NCBI GenBank assembly: GCA_002173095.1
Contig: NHBK01000008.1
Coordinates: forward strand, 388,119 to 452,118
DNA: 64,000 nt
Direction: 5' to 3'
Origin: Hyphomonadaceae bacterium TMED5
GTDB lineage: Bacteria > Pseudomonadota > Alphaproteobacteria > Caulobacterales > Hyphomonadaceae
In this document: one piece after another, positions 26,619 through 35,796 of the stretch
Numbering within the stretch: the stretch's first letter is position 1
How the letters are laid out: each line of letters begins with the position of its first letter
Translations under genes and position numbers: made by a program
The notes under the pieces: model-generated
The model's database searches: none
Told to the model about the DNA's origin: nothing
What the model saw: the letters and a program-made list of their open reading frames with translations, nothing else

Positions 26619-28111
26619 TCCGCAGGTTCTTTTACCGGATAGAGCTCATCCATCGGGACTGACCGACCGCTCGACTGCATAATGCGAACATGGCAGCGAC
26701 GCAGCGCGCGTGCATGGTGCACGCCGCAGCTATGGGCAATCATCTCGACGTCTTTCTTCATTTTATGGACAAAGTTCGCGACGGATTTAGCCTTTGATTC
26801 TGGCACAAGCCCGTCCTGCAAATGCGGCCTATGCGTTGTAATGCCTGTCGGGCAGTTATTCGTGTTGCAGGTCATGGCCTGAATACAGCCAATAGAGAAC
26901 ATGAAGCCACGCGCCGTGTTGACTGCATCGGCCCCTGCGCAATACGCCCAGGCCACTTCGGCCGGGACAATCAGCTTGCCTGACGCAATGACTTTAACGC
27001 GCTGACGCAGGCCATGCTCGACCAGTGCATCGACCAGCATTGGCAGAGATTCGCGCAGCGTCAGCCCCACATTGTCCATCAATGCCATCGGGGCAGCACC
27101 TGTGCCACCATCACCGCCATCAACCGTGATGAAGTCCGGCGCACATTCAATGCCACGCGCTTTGATACGGCTAAACAGCTCATCCAGCCATGGCCGGGAA
27201 CTGATCACTGTTTTGATACCCACCGGCTTGCCCGACAGCTCTCGCAGATGAACGATGAAGTCGAGAAGATCGTCCGCGGAACTGATCTCGGGATGACGGT
27301 TCGGAGAGATGGAATCTTCGCCTTCAGGGATCAGGCGAACGCGTGCGATTTCTTCTGTCACCTTCGCGCCAGGCAACATGCCGCCTTTACCGGGCTTTGC
27401 GCCCTGCGCCAGCTTCAGCTCCGTCATTTTGACCTCATCATGAGAGGTCACTTCTTTATAGCGGTCTTCTGAAAACCCGCCGGTTTCATCGCGTACGCCA
27501 TATTTCGCGGTGCCGATTTGAAAGATGATATCGCAGCCGCCTTCAAGATGATAAGGCGAGAGACCTCCCTCACCTGTGTTCAACCAGCATCCTGCGAGCT
27601 TTGCGCCGCGCGAAAGCGCCTGAATGGCTGGCTTGGAAAGCGCACCAAAGCTCATCCCGGAAATGTTCACGATGGAGTGGATGCTATAGGGCTGCCGGCA
27701 CCCTTCACCGAAGGTTAGCAGCTCATCCTGCGAGGTTTCTTCCAGAATTGGGAAAGGCGCGTTCGCAAAAAGCGGTGTACCGACCGGGGTCAAATTGCGC
27801 GTAGAACCGAACGGCTCGGTGTTATCTTCGCCCTTGGCAGATTTGTAGATCCAGTCCCGCTCTGCACGGTTGAACGGCATTTCCTCACGGTCGAGCGCGA
27901 AGAAATATTGGCGAAAGAACTCGCCCATGCGGATAAATAGGTCGCGAAACCGGCCAACCACCGGAAAGTTTCTACGCACCGCACTCTTCGACTGATTTGC
28001 ATCAATCAGGAAGAAGATGATGATAATGATGACCGCAAAGCCAACCGCCAGCACAAACAGCGTCGAAAGAATGCTGAGCCCGCGCACAGTCAGATCAGTC
28101 AGAAATTGCAT
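26615..28111 (-). CDS. FMN-binding glutamate synthase family protein (GltB-like, membrane-anchored)
   Basis: 498 residues with an N-terminal membrane helix (about 15-38) and a Glu_synthase TIM-barrel domain: EGGLSPYHL, VDGGDGGTGAAP (phosphate/FMN site) and CNTNNCPTGI, whose cysteines resemble the iron-sulfur ligands of glutamate synthase. It lacks the amidotransferase and C-terminal domains of full GltB. Such stand-alone proteins are widespread, and their reaction is not settled. GAGGGTGATCTC precedes the ATG. A sulfotransferase gene ends 10 bp before its start, so the two probably share a transcript. Confidence 0.85.
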   Translation of the reverse strand: MQFLTDLTVRGLSILSTLFVLAVGFAVIIIIIFFLIDANQSKSAVRRNFPVVGRFRDLFIRMGEFFRQYFFALDREEMPFNRAERDWIYKSAKGEDNTEPFGSTRNLTPVGTPLFANAPFPILEETSQDELLTFGEGCRQPYSIHSIVNISGMSFGALSKPAIQALSRGAKLAGCWLNTGEGGLSPYHLEGGCDIIFQIGTAKYGVRDETGGFSEDRYKEVTSHDEVKMTELKLAQGAKPGKGGMLPGAKVTEEIARVRLIPEGEDSISPNRHPEISSADDLLDFIVHLRELSGKPVGIKTVISSRPWLDELFSRIKARGIECAPDFITVDGGDGGTGAAPMALMDNVGLTLRESLPMLVDALVEHGLRQRVKVIASGKLIVPAEVAWAYCAGADAVNTARGFMFSIGCIQAMTCNTNNCPTGITTHRPHLQDGLVPESKAKSVANFVHKMKKDVEMIAHSCGVHHARALRRCHVRIMQSSGRSVPMDELYPVKEPAD

Positions 28112-28121
28112 GAGATCACCC

Positions 28122-28838
28122 TCAGAAATACATCACATAAGCCAGAATGGCCAAAACAAGCCCCACGACAGCCACCGCTACCCATGGCACGATGGATAAT
28201 CGCTTCAGCATGCGCGTCATGCGCCGGAAATGCGATTTGTCATTCACGCGCGGAAATGGGGTATCAGGTTCTGGCACACCAAGAAACACGCAGAGCGGCG
28301 CCCAGCCATCTTTGACTTCCATCACCAGAAGCCGGTCCTTGGGAATGAGCGATTTAACATCATCAATATGACGCTCATATTCGGCCATTGCGTAATGGCG
28401 GTCTTCAAACCGCCCCTCAAACAGGCCGTTCCAGACAAGCCTGTCCGCCATATCCGTTAGCTTACCGACGCGCGGAAAACACATTTGGAGCCAGCGCGGC
28501 ACAGAGGTCTCAACCCGATAAAGCGTGTCTTTCATCGATGAATACCAGTCCGAAGGCGGACGCACCGTCAGAATGACTTTCGCATCGGGATAGGTTTCGG
28601 CCAATTCGCGGAAATACAGGCTGGATGGAAAGTCCACACAGGCCTGATAGCCCTGATAGACCTTATCCCAGTCCGGCGCCTCACCTTCGGAAATGTCGTG
28701 CCAGATTTTGACCTGTTTCGGGCTGAACATCATGTCGGCCATATGATGGCAGCGGCCATAGCCGAGCTGTTCCAGAGCCGCCTTAAGCGACAAAGTCCCC
28801 GTTCGCGGAAACCCCGCACCGATAATTCTGAGACTCAT
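28122..28838 (-). CDS. Sulfotransferase family protein with C-terminal membrane anchor
   Basis: A 238-residue PAPS-dependent sulfotransferase-like protein. The 5'-phosphosulfate loop is GFPRTGTLSLK near the N-terminus, and VRPPSDWYSSMKDTLYR carries the 3'-phosphate-binding Arg/Ser. A single helix at about 212-236 (PWVAVAVVGLVLAILAY) anchors it in the membrane with the enzyme on the cytoplasmic side. The start at 28838 removes an unlikely extension that would overlap the DUF1489 gene. The acceptor is unknown; lipids or exported sugars are possible. Confidence 0.82.
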   Translation of the reverse strand: MSLRIIGAGFPRTGTLSLKAALEQLGYGRCHHMADMMFSPKQVKIWHDISEGEAPDWDKVYQGYQACVDFPSSLYFRELAETYPDAKVILTVRPPSDWYSSMKDTLYRVETSVPRWLQMCFPRVGKLTDMADRLVWNGLFEGRFEDRHYAMAEYERHIDDVKSLIPKDRLLVMEVKDGWAPLCVFLGVPEPDTPFPRVNDKSHFRRMTRMLKRLSIVPWVAVAVVGLVLAILAYVMYF

Positions 28839-28870
28839 CCCCTGCCCCGATATCTCTCTAGAGCGCCTGC

Positions 28871-29299
28871 TTACCACACACCTGCGTCGCGCAAAGCCCT
28901 GCTGAGCTCAGCTGGCACATCTGCCGCAGCACCCGCTTTAATATCGGAAGGTGCGTCCTCAGGTTTGAGATATCGCCACCCCTGAAACGCCTTTCGACCC
29001 TGAGGTTCGGTTCGGACAAGTTTCGGATGCAGGACCAGCTCGCAAAAGGATTTGCCATGCAAATCTTCCAGAGCATTCACAGCCACAATCTTCTGGCGCA
29101 CCAGAATGACGCCTTTAATGACCCAATAGATAGATCCATTGTCCAGCAGCTCTTCGGCCCGTTTCGGCATCATACGAGTTTCATGAACAGGATTTGCGCT
29201 AAGCCCGCGCGCACGTCGATCCTGAATGGTCAGCGTTTGCCAGACCTCCAAATCCTCGATGCTCTCCGCACCCACACACAGTTTTACGAGATGAATCAT
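28871..29299 (-). CDS. DUF1489 family protein
   Basis: A 142-residue soluble protein matching the alphaproteobacterial DUF1489 family: MIHLVKLCVGAESIEDL at the start, then HETRMMPKRAEELL and GSIYWVIKGVILVRQ. Function is unknown. It is the first gene of a likely leftward run with the sulfotransferase and GltB-like genes; spacing to the next gene is 32 bp. Identification rests on recall of family motifs. Confidence 0.82.
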   Translation of the reverse strand: MIHLVKLCVGAESIEDLEVWQTLTIQDRRARGLSANPVHETRMMPKRAEELLDNGSIYWVIKGVILVRQKIVAVNALEDLHGKSFCELVLHPKLVRTEPQGRKAFQGWRYLKPEDAPSDIKAGAAADVPAELSRALRDAGVW

Positions 29300-29353
29300 A
29301 GCTGCAATGTAATGCAGCCAGAGCCCGAGCGAAGCCCGTATTCACAGATTTTA

Positions 29354-30094
29354 TTACTGACCTGCCGCCACGCCGATCACGCCCGGCACATATTCATGCT
29401 GGCGTGAGAGATAGAGAGATTCCTCAACCCGGCTGGAAAAGAAAAGATCGAGGCCTGTCACACGGGCACGATAGGCCCGCGCCATATCATCCCCCTGAAA
29501 TTCGCCCTTCACATCCACCATAAAAGCCGAAATGACGGAGACACCATATTCAGGGTCCTGACGCAGAATATATTGCAGTTCATAGGAGTCGACATAGCCG
29601 TTTCCCGGCACATCAAAGCCTTCCGGCGCAACATATTCGACGCGCACCAATTGCTGAGAAACCGGTTCCAGCCAGGTGTAGCCAATCAGGTGTTCACCCG
29701 CCCAGACATCAATCGGACCATCATTGCTGGAAGGCTGATGTTCAAACTCGATACGCCAGAGGCTTCCAAGGTCCTGCGCATCAACAACGCCGCCCATGCT
29801 GGCGCGTAAATCATCTGGAATAAGCCAGCCGTCTGGAGAGACCTCACTGCCCCATTCCTCGACCACGCGATCAAGGTCTTCGCTTTGCCCACGTGTTTCA
29901 ATCAGGTTCCAGCGCGCATTGCGGTCCGCTATGCGCGGGTCGTAATGAATCTCGCGAAAGGCTTCACCATCTGTGATTTCCACGGTGAAAGCCGCGCGCA
30001 GACTTGGTGGAGGTTCGGTGCGCGACAGGGCTGTTCCGAGCGGGGGTGACCCCGTCGAAATAAGAAATGCCATTGCTAGCGCTTCAAAACCCAT
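29354..30094 (-). CDS. Hypothetical exported protein
   Basis: 246 residues with a short hydrophobic N-terminus (MGFEALAMAFLISTG) that may be a signal peptide. The rest is soluble, with many Asp/Glu/Arg/Tyr residues and a beta-rich pattern (DVWAGEHLIGYTWLE). I do not recognise a domain. GAGG lies 5 bases before the ATG. It is 43 bp downstream of the cupin-like gene in the same direction and may form an operon with it. Confidence 0.6.
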   Translation of the reverse strand: MGFEALAMAFLISTGSPPLGTALSRTEPPPSLRAAFTVEITDGEAFREIHYDPRIADRNARWNLIETRGQSEDLDRVVEEWGSEVSPDGWLIPDDLRASMGGVVDAQDLGSLWRIEFEHQPSSNDGPIDVWAGEHLIGYTWLEPVSQQLVRVEYVAPEGFDVPGNGYVDSYELQYILRQDPEYGVSVISAFMVDVKGEFQGDDMARAYRARVTGLDLFFSSRVEESLYLSRQHEYVPGVIGVAAGQ

Positions 30095-30136
30095 CCCAAC
30101 CTCTAAACGCCCCGGTAAACGGGCCGGAGGATGAAG

Positions 30137-31060
30137 CTAGGCTATATCCCGAACCGCTTGTTCTGATGTGGGGTCGACAACAAATGTTCTCGGTATTTGG
30201 TACGCAAAGGCTTTACGAAACTTCAATTTCTTGAAAATTCTCGCGATTGCAGCCTTGGCATACAAGCTCAGCATTCCGTCCTTCGCAATGGCCGGATGCA
30301 GCCCGAAATTGCGACGCAGAACACCATTTGTGTAAATCGCATTTGCCCGGACGACCGATTTCATCGTCTGAAATTCGCATGACAAAGACACATTCACCAT
30401 GTCTTCATTGACGATACGGTGTGGACCATTCTGTGGCCAGGTCGCCATCATGCCGGGCTCCAGTCGAACCTTTTGAGCACCATCATCAAAAGATAGCGCG
30501 TATGGCACTTCTTCTTCGGATTCTTTTAGAACCACCGTTTCAAGGTCGTCATCCTCAAGGAATGGCGTCTCAGGTGGGTAAAGCCAGACATTCTTTACAC
30601 CTCGCACCTGCCAGAGCGTCACAAGTGGCACATCCAGATGATAAAAGACCTGCGCATTCGGTGATGAAATCAGAATAGATGTATCCTGTTTCATGGTTTT
30701 CAGGCCGGGCGTTTGTTCTTCCAACGCGTCGAACATTTCGCGGGTGAGCGCGTGGTAATCTGGTAAATGTTCATTCGCCTTGCGCATATTTACCCAGATA
30801 CGCCCCTCATGGATCGCCTGAAAAAGCTCTCGCCCTGAAAGGTCTGGCGCATTGCCCGCGCGAAAAGATTTACTGTCGAGCGGGTCAAGACCCATAGTGT
30901 AAATCCCCATGGCCTCTCGCGGATAGCGATCCAGCAGATCAATCAGACCTTCATCAGAGAAAATTTCGCGCTGGTGCAAAGTATGCCGCGCAACGATATT
31001 CTCTTTCTCAAAGGCTGCTGCTTTCGCTGCATCCCAGTCTGTCAGAATTGTCTGAGTCAT
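30137..31060 (-). CDS. Cupin-like (JmjC-fold) protein
   Basis: A 307-residue protein with a double-stranded beta-helix of the cupin/JmjC type. FYHLDVPL gives an H-x-D pair and GPHRIVNE the distal histidine, the arrangement of an Fe(II)/2-oxoglutarate hydroxylase. The flanking helices and the C-terminal Lys/Arg-rich tail are not diagnostic. The ATG at 31060 has GTGGGATCATT upstream. Targets of bacterial JmjC-like enzymes include ribosomal proteins and RNA, but none can be inferred here. Confidence 0.7.
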   Translation of the reverse strand: MTQTILTDWDAAKAAAFEKENIVARHTLHQREIFSDEGLIDLLDRYPREAMGIYTMGLDPLDSKSFRAGNAPDLSGRELFQAIHEGRIWVNMRKANEHLPDYHALTREMFDALEEQTPGLKTMKQDTSILISSPNAQVFYHLDVPLVTLWQVRGVKNVWLYPPETPFLEDDDLETVVLKESEEEVPYALSFDDGAQKVRLEPGMMATWPQNGPHRIVNEDMVNVSLSCEFQTMKSVVRANAIYTNGVLRRNFGLHPAIAKDGMLSLYAKAAIARIFKKLKFRKAFAYQIPRTFVVDPTSEQAVRDIA

Positions 31061-31217
31061 AATGATCCCACTCACCAATTCTATCAGAGATACGCCCTAA
31101 GCCTCAAAAATGACCTGAACCGGGAAACAAATTTTATGCGACAGCGTTAACTCTGCAGATTAACAATCATTAGTGCGCCCATGTGCGAGACAGCGAGAAA
31201 GCAGACCACTCAGTACG

Positions 31218-31907
31218 ATGAAAAAATGGATTTCCCTGTTCGTCTGGTGTGCTGTGTCTGCATCCGTAATCTGGCTCGTGGTTGATCGTCTGCCACCGCA
31301 GCATAACCCCTTCACACATATCGCCATTGATCATCCGATTGGCTTTGCGACCGGCTCCAAGCTTGCGCGCATGTCTACCGATCGTCAGCAATGCATCGAT
31401 TTCCTCGATGAATCCGACATTGAATATACGCGACTGGATGATGGTGACCCGGAAGAGGCGTGCGGCTTCCGCAATGCGGTAACGCTCGATCAGTCGGACT
31501 TCCCCTATTCAGCGACGCTCAGCATGTCCTGCCCGCTCACGTCTGGACTCGCCATCTGGGAGCGACAATCCCTGGGCCCGATAGCAGAAGAGTTTTTCGG
31601 CGAAGTGCCGGTCGAAATCCGCACCTTTGGCAGCTATTCCTGCCGCCGTATTTATGGCCGACAGACTGGCCGGTATAGCGAACATGCCACCGGAAATGCG
31701 GTCGATATTGAAGGCTTTCTTTTTGCGGATGGTCGAACCATCACGCTTCTGGAACACTGGGACAATGGCGAGGAAGAAGGTGAGTTCCTTCAGGCCCTTC
31801 GCAACGATGCCTGTCAGGTTTTTGGCACAGTGCTTGGCCCCGAATACAATGATGCGCACGCCAATCACTTTCACTTCGATATGAGCCAGACCGGCATTTG
31901 CTCCTGA
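31218..31907 (+). CDS. Extensin-like C-terminal domain protein
   Basis: A 229-residue protein of the bacterial Extensin-like_C family. One N-terminal membrane helix (about 5-23) leaves the domain in the periplasm. Motifs SEHATGNAVDIEGF and HANHFHFD supply His/Asp ligands resembling those of M15/MepA zinc peptidases, so a peptidoglycan role is likely, though unproven. Two conserved Cys pairs (CGF, CRRIYG) could form disulfides. A palindrome, CTGAAAT/ATTTCAG at 31920-31938, follows the stop without a T-run. Confidence 0.82.
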   Translation: MKKWISLFVWCAVSASVIWLVVDRLPPQHNPFTHIAIDHPIGFATGSKLARMSTDRQQCIDFLDESDIEYTRLDDGDPEEACGFRNAVTLDQSDFPYSATLSMSCPLTSGLAIWERQSLGPIAEEFFGEVPVEIRTFGSYSCRRIYGRQTGRYSEHATGNAVDIEGFLFADGRTITLLEHWDNGEEEGEFLQALRNDACQVFGTVLGPEYNDAHANHFHFDMSQTGICS

Positions 31908-32074
31908 ACCTGCCCTCACCTGAAATTTATAATTTCAGCTCGGACCCTTCATTAACCATGTCATAGTATCGTGCTAGTCCGGATGGTGGGGAGCGCTGAA
32001 GACCCGATGGTTTTCAGCAAACTGCCTCCCACCAGTTCAGAGTTTTCAATCAGGATGTCGTCCGAGTTTAATAC

Positions 32075-33814
32075 GTGTCCAATTTAGCCAGAATTCCTCT
32101 CCTGAAAGACATTCCAGCCCGGTCGCTGCGCGCAGCGGAGGCTCAGGCTGTATGGTTTTCTGTTCCCGGTGGCGGAACGCTTTTTGACGAGGGCACCAGC
32201 TCTGATTCTATCTATTTTGTGCTGAGTGGCACACTCGGCGCATTTCGTCGGGCCGCTGATGGCCGGGTAGAGTTTCTGGGCCATATCCGCCCGGGTGAAC
32301 CGGTTGGCGAAATGGCCATGCTTGCTGGCGAACCGCACTCCAACTCTGTGCTGGCCGTGCGCGACACAGAAGTCATCAAACTGCCAAGACAGACCTTCAT
32401 GAAAATGGTGCGTTCATCACCTGAAGTCATGGAGCGTCTTTCGCGCATTCTTCTACTCCGTCTGCGCCAGACCCGACGGTCCAACAATCAGCGCGGCGAG
32501 CCAAAAGTCTTCGCGCTCACCGCGGCCTCGCCCACAATCGACCTAAAGCTCCGTGCACGGGTGCTGGCCGAAGCGCTCGCGCGCCTTGGACTCAGCGCCG
32601 CGATTGTCGGCGAAGAAGCCGAACATCAGGGCGCGTCCTATTTCGACGCTTTGGAAGCGTCCAATGACATTGTGATTCTCACCTCAACCATGGGCAATAG
32701 CGCATGGTTCAAACTCTCTCTCAGACAGGCAGATCGCATCTGGGTGCTGGCCCGTCCTGATGCGCGACCGTCCACGCCGCTCCTGCCTGATGAAAACTCT
32801 CCGGCCAAGAATTTCCGCCTGATTGACGTTGTCCTGATCGAGCATTCCAATGGACGCCGCGTGTCTGAACCGCCTGAATGGCTTGATGCGGCAGGCGCCG
32901 CGCGCTGTTTCCACTGGGGCGGCGTTCAGGGCAATGACTGTAACCGACTGGCCCGCGTCATGGCGGGGCGGTCTGTCGGCGTGGTCTTCTCAGGTGGCGG
33001 TGCGCGCGCCTATTCGCATATCGGTGTTGTCCGTGCGTTGCGCGAATTCAACTGCCCGATCGACTTTGTCGGCGGCGCGTCCATGGGCGCGGTCATTGGT
33101 GCCTGCGTCGCCAAGGGCTGGGACGATGACGAAATCGAATTTCGGATCCGCAAAGCCTTTGTCGAAAGTAATCCGCTGGGAGACTACACCTTACCCGTGG
33201 TCTCCATGGTCAAAGGCAAACGGGTTGATGACCGACTTAAAGAACATTTCGGCGATACGAATATTCCCGATTTGCACCTGCCCTATTTTGCTGTCTCGAC
33301 CAATCTGACGACAGGTGCGATCCACCTGCATACGCGCGGACGGCTGCGCGATGCCCTGCGCGCAACCATCGCTCTGCCCGGTATCCTGCCGCCTTTTGTT
33401 GAGAATGGAGAAGTGCTTGTCGATGGTGCTGTGCTGAACAATTTCCCGGTCAATATTATGCGGCAAACCCATCGCGGCTTCATTATTGGATGCGATGTGG
33501 CGCGCACACCTGAAGGCCTTGCTGCAGATGATTTCATCGATCCACCTGGCTTTGCAGGATGGGTGCTTCAGCATGGCATGTCAGAAGCGCCGCCAATTGC
33601 CAGCCTGCTCATGCGTACTGCCACGCTTTCTGTAGACCCGAATGCGGGCCGCGAGCTAACCGATATTCTGGTCGTTCCAGAGCTTCCAAATCTCGATCTG
33701 CGCGACTGGGAAGAATATGACCGCGCTGTTGAGGCGGGCTATGAAAGCACACGCGAAGCCCTGTCGCGCGCCGGAGGCCCTATTGCGCGCCTCATGAAAC
33801 GCCCGGCACTCTGA
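32075..33814 (+). CDS. Cyclic nucleotide-binding domain fused to a patatin-like phospholipase
   Basis: A 579-residue protein with the layout of neuropathy target esterase relatives. A cNMP-binding/Crp-like beta-barrel occupies about 8-130 (GGTLFDEGTSSDSIYFVLSG; PGEPVGEMAMLAGEP), followed by a linker and a patatin domain: oxyanion GGGARA (about 307), nucleophile elbow GASMG (about 335) and catalytic DGA (about 450). It should hydrolyse phospholipids or lysophospholipids. The start is GTG at 32075, the first possible codon after an in-frame stop, with a weak ribosome site. It converges tail to tail with csaA, 2 bp apart. Confidence 0.9.
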   Translation: MSNLARIPLLKDIPARSLRAAEAQAVWFSVPGGGTLFDEGTSSDSIYFVLSGTLGAFRRAADGRVEFLGHIRPGEPVGEMAMLAGEPHSNSVLAVRDTEVIKLPRQTFMKMVRSSPEVMERLSRILLLRLRQTRRSNNQRGEPKVFALTAASPTIDLKLRARVLAEALARLGLSAAIVGEEAEHQGASYFDALEASNDIVILTSTMGNSAWFKLSLRQADRIWVLARPDARPSTPLLPDENSPAKNFRLIDVVLIEHSNGRRVSEPPEWLDAAGAARCFHWGGVQGNDCNRLARVMAGRSVGVVFSGGGARAYSHIGVVRALREFNCPIDFVGGASMGAVIGACVAKGWDDDEIEFRIRKAFVESNPLGDYTLPVVSMVKGKRVDDRLKEHFGDTNIPDLHLPYFAVSTNLTTGAIHLHTRGRLRDALRATIALPGILPPFVENGEVLVDGAVLNNFPVNIMRQTHRGFIIGCDVARTPEGLAADDFIDPPGFAGWVLQHGMSEAPPIASLLMRTATLSVDPNAGRELTDILVVPELPNLDLRDWEEYDRAVEAGYESTREALSRAGGPIARLMKRPAL

Positions 33815-33816
33815 GC

Positions 33817-34188
33817 TTAAGCCAGACGAGCCCCGTTAGGTACTTTCTGATCGGGCGCGAAAAGCACAATTGCGCCGTCCTGGTCAGCAAAACCAAGCGT
33901 CAGAACCTCTGAGATAAACGGGCCAATCTGGCGCGGTGGAAAATTCACAACCGCTGCGACCTGACGGCCCACCAGTTCATCGAGCTTATAGTGCACTGTG
34001 ATTTGCGCCGAGGATTTCTTCTCGCCAATGGCCGGACCAAAATCGATACGCAGCTTGAAGGCTGGCTTTCTCGCCTGCGGAAATTCTTCCACGCCGACAA
34101 TCGTTCCGACGCGAATATCCACTTTCAGAAAGTCGTTAAACTCGATCTCGTCTGCAGCCGGTGATGTCGGCAGAAAATCCATATGCAT
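33817..34188 (-). CDS. csaA: tRNA-binding protein CsaA-like
   Basis: A 123-residue stand-alone OB-fold protein of the tRNA_bind (EMAP/ARC1) family. FLKVDIRVGTIVGVEEFPQARKPAFKL and the C-terminal LGFADQDGAIVLFAPD agree with CsaA, a proposed export chaperone and tRNA binder. AGGAG lies six bases before the ATG at 34188. It is a single gene with a length typical of the family (about 110-125). Confidence 0.9.
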   Translation of the reverse strand: MHMDFLPTSPAADEIEFNDFLKVDIRVGTIVGVEEFPQARKPAFKLRIDFGPAIGEKKSSAQITVHYKLDELVGRQVAAVVNFPPRQIGPFISEVLTLGFADQDGAIVLFAPDQKVPNGARLA

Positions 34189-34409
34189 AGTCAGCTCCTA
34201 TCCGCTGCAATTACAAACACCGACCGGAACAATTCAACTGAAGACGCCCATTAGTTTTGGCCATGCGACCTGACTGATGAGTGCTGAAACATTTCTCACG
34301 AAAAACAGGGCAGTTTTCACACGCGCCGTTGAAGAGCTGTGTTTTGTCTCGCGCACGCCCATACGGCATATAGGCTGAAACTCAATTTCGTCTTTCGGGT
34401 GGAACGATA

Positions 34410-34889
34410 ATGAAAAAGATAATCGGCTTTGCGCCGCATGCGATCGCTGTATTCGCAGCAATTGTATTTCTCGACAGCCTTCGGTTCAAATTCACCAATG
34501 CGCCGGAAACACAGGTCATTTTCGGCCTGCTGGATGGATGGGCTTCGACGCTGGGCGCGGCTGGCCTGTTCGCTCAGACGGGACTGTTCAGCCAATATGT
34601 CATCGGATCCGCTGAATTGCTTGCCTCGGCTTGTCTGCTGCTGGGCATAATTCCCGCATTGCGCCGCCTTCAGGCACTGGGCGCGCTGATTGCTCTGTGT
34701 GTCATGTCAGGCGCGGTCAGCTTTCACCTTTTCACACCACTGGGCATTGATCCCAATCAGGATGGCGGCGGCCTGTTCGTTGCGGCCTGTATTGTCTGGG
34801 CGACGTCCATTGTGATGCTGATCATCCGGCGCAAAGAACTCATCGCTCTGGGCAGCGGCGTGGGCACAGCCCTTTTCAGCCGCGATTAA
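34410..34889 (+). CDS. DoxX-like four-helix membrane protein
   Basis: 159 residues with four predicted membrane helices (about 10-28, 55-80, 88-106, 125-142). The layout and the QYVIGSAELLASACLLLG region resemble the DoxX/DoxD-like family. No active-site residues are recognisable. It is a single gene followed by an intrinsic terminator at 34917. Confidence 0.62.
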   Translation: MKKIIGFAPHAIAVFAAIVFLDSLRFKFTNAPETQVIFGLLDGWASTLGAAGLFAQTGLFSQYVIGSAELLASACLLLGIIPALRRLQALGALIALCVMSGAVSFHLFTPLGIDPNQDGGGLFVAACIVWATSIVMLIIRRKELIALGSGVGTALFSRD

Positions 34890-34916
34890 CGCGCTGATCT
34901 TACCCCAACTGCAGAT

Positions 34917-34942
34917 AGCCCGTCGCCAGTGACGGGCTTTTT
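34917..34942 (+). terminator. Intrinsic terminator after the DoxX-like gene
   Basis: AGCCCGTC, six-base loop, GACGGGCT, then five T residues. Confidence 0.88.
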
Positions 34943-35003
34943 CGCTAGGATTCCCTGAGTCGGGCGCGGCGCATAAGCCAGCCAGCGGTTTCGGGGTGAA
35001 GAT

Positions 35004-35342
35004 ATGGAAGTCCTGCAGAACATGTTTGGCGAAGGCTTTGACCTCGCCGCACTCGCGTCAGGCGCAGGCCTGTTCGGTGGCGGCGCAAGTGCCATCGCCG
35101 TCGCGTTTTTCCGCGGCGTCATTATACGGTTCATCGTGCGCGTACTGGTGACAGCGCTTCTGACCGGTGTCGGCTTTCTTTTCCTGTTGGATTATCTCGG
35201 CTTTGAGATTGTGCCGCCCGAAGAATATCAGGACCAGTTCCCGTTTTCACAAAGCCTAGATGAAAGTCATAATCGCAGCGCGCGCGAAGATGATAATGAC
35301 CGCAAGATTATCCTGCGATCACCCTATCGTCGTCACGGCTGA
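35004..35342 (+). CDS. Small membrane protein of unknown function
   Basis: 112 residues. A Gly/Ala-rich segment (about 15-38) and a strongly hydrophobic helix (about 43-68) are followed by a polar C-terminal tail that is acidic at first and basic at the end. GGGGTGAAGAT precedes the ATG. I recognise no family. It converges with the small gene at 35348. Confidence 0.6.
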   Translation: MEVLQNMFGEGFDLAALASGAGLFGGGASAIAVAFFRGVIIRFIVRVLVTALLTGVGFLFLLDYLGFEIVPPEEYQDQFPFSQSLDESHNRSAREDDNDRKIILRSPYRRHG

Positions 35343-35347
35343 TCCGA

Positions 35348-35662
35348 TCAGGCTGCCAGATCAGATGGTGTATCCACCACGTGTTCAGCGTCACGTCGGA
35401 AACGCTCATACATGCGCATGACCGCTTCGCTGCGATAATTATATCCAAGGCTCACAAGGTCTGTATGGATTTTATCGACGGCGAGGTCAGCGCCGGAATT
35501 CGCCAGTGAAATCACGATACGCTTATACGCGTACGGTTCGGTCCGATCACCAAAATGCGCGAGAGCCCATTCCGCGAGCTGACGACACGCAAACGTATCG
35601 ATCCGGTGTTCACGAGCGAAGAGATCTTCAGAAGTGAGCGTTTGTTGTATGTTGTTATTCAT
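35348..35662 (-). CDS. Small hypothetical soluble protein
   Basis: 104 residues starting MNNNIQQTLTSEDLF; mostly helical, with many Arg, Glu and Tyr (YNYRSEAVMRMYERFRRD). GGGAG sits 7 bases before the ATG at 35662; the frame extends upstream to 35734 without a better site. No domain is recognised. Confidence 0.6.
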   Translation of the reverse strand: MNNNIQQTLTSEDLFAREHRIDTFACRQLAEWALAHFGDRTEPYAYKRIVISLANSGADLAVDKIHTDLVSLGYNYRSEAVMRMYERFRRDAEHVVDTPSDLAA

Positions 35663-35796
35663 GCCACATCTCCCAGAGTTTCCGGTTTTGAAATTCCGGT
35701 AAGAATGCCAGCTGAATTTTATAATCTGGTGCAAAAAAGGTTACGAAACGCGCGCGTCTTCGTAACCTTCAATAAAGCATAAATGTAAGCCCGGGA

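Noticed and set aside
31148..31165. TTAA-N9-TTAA upstream of the extensin-like gene, considered as a CtrA box.
   Set aside because: Spacing is 9, not 7 bases; the CtrA consensus does not tolerate this.
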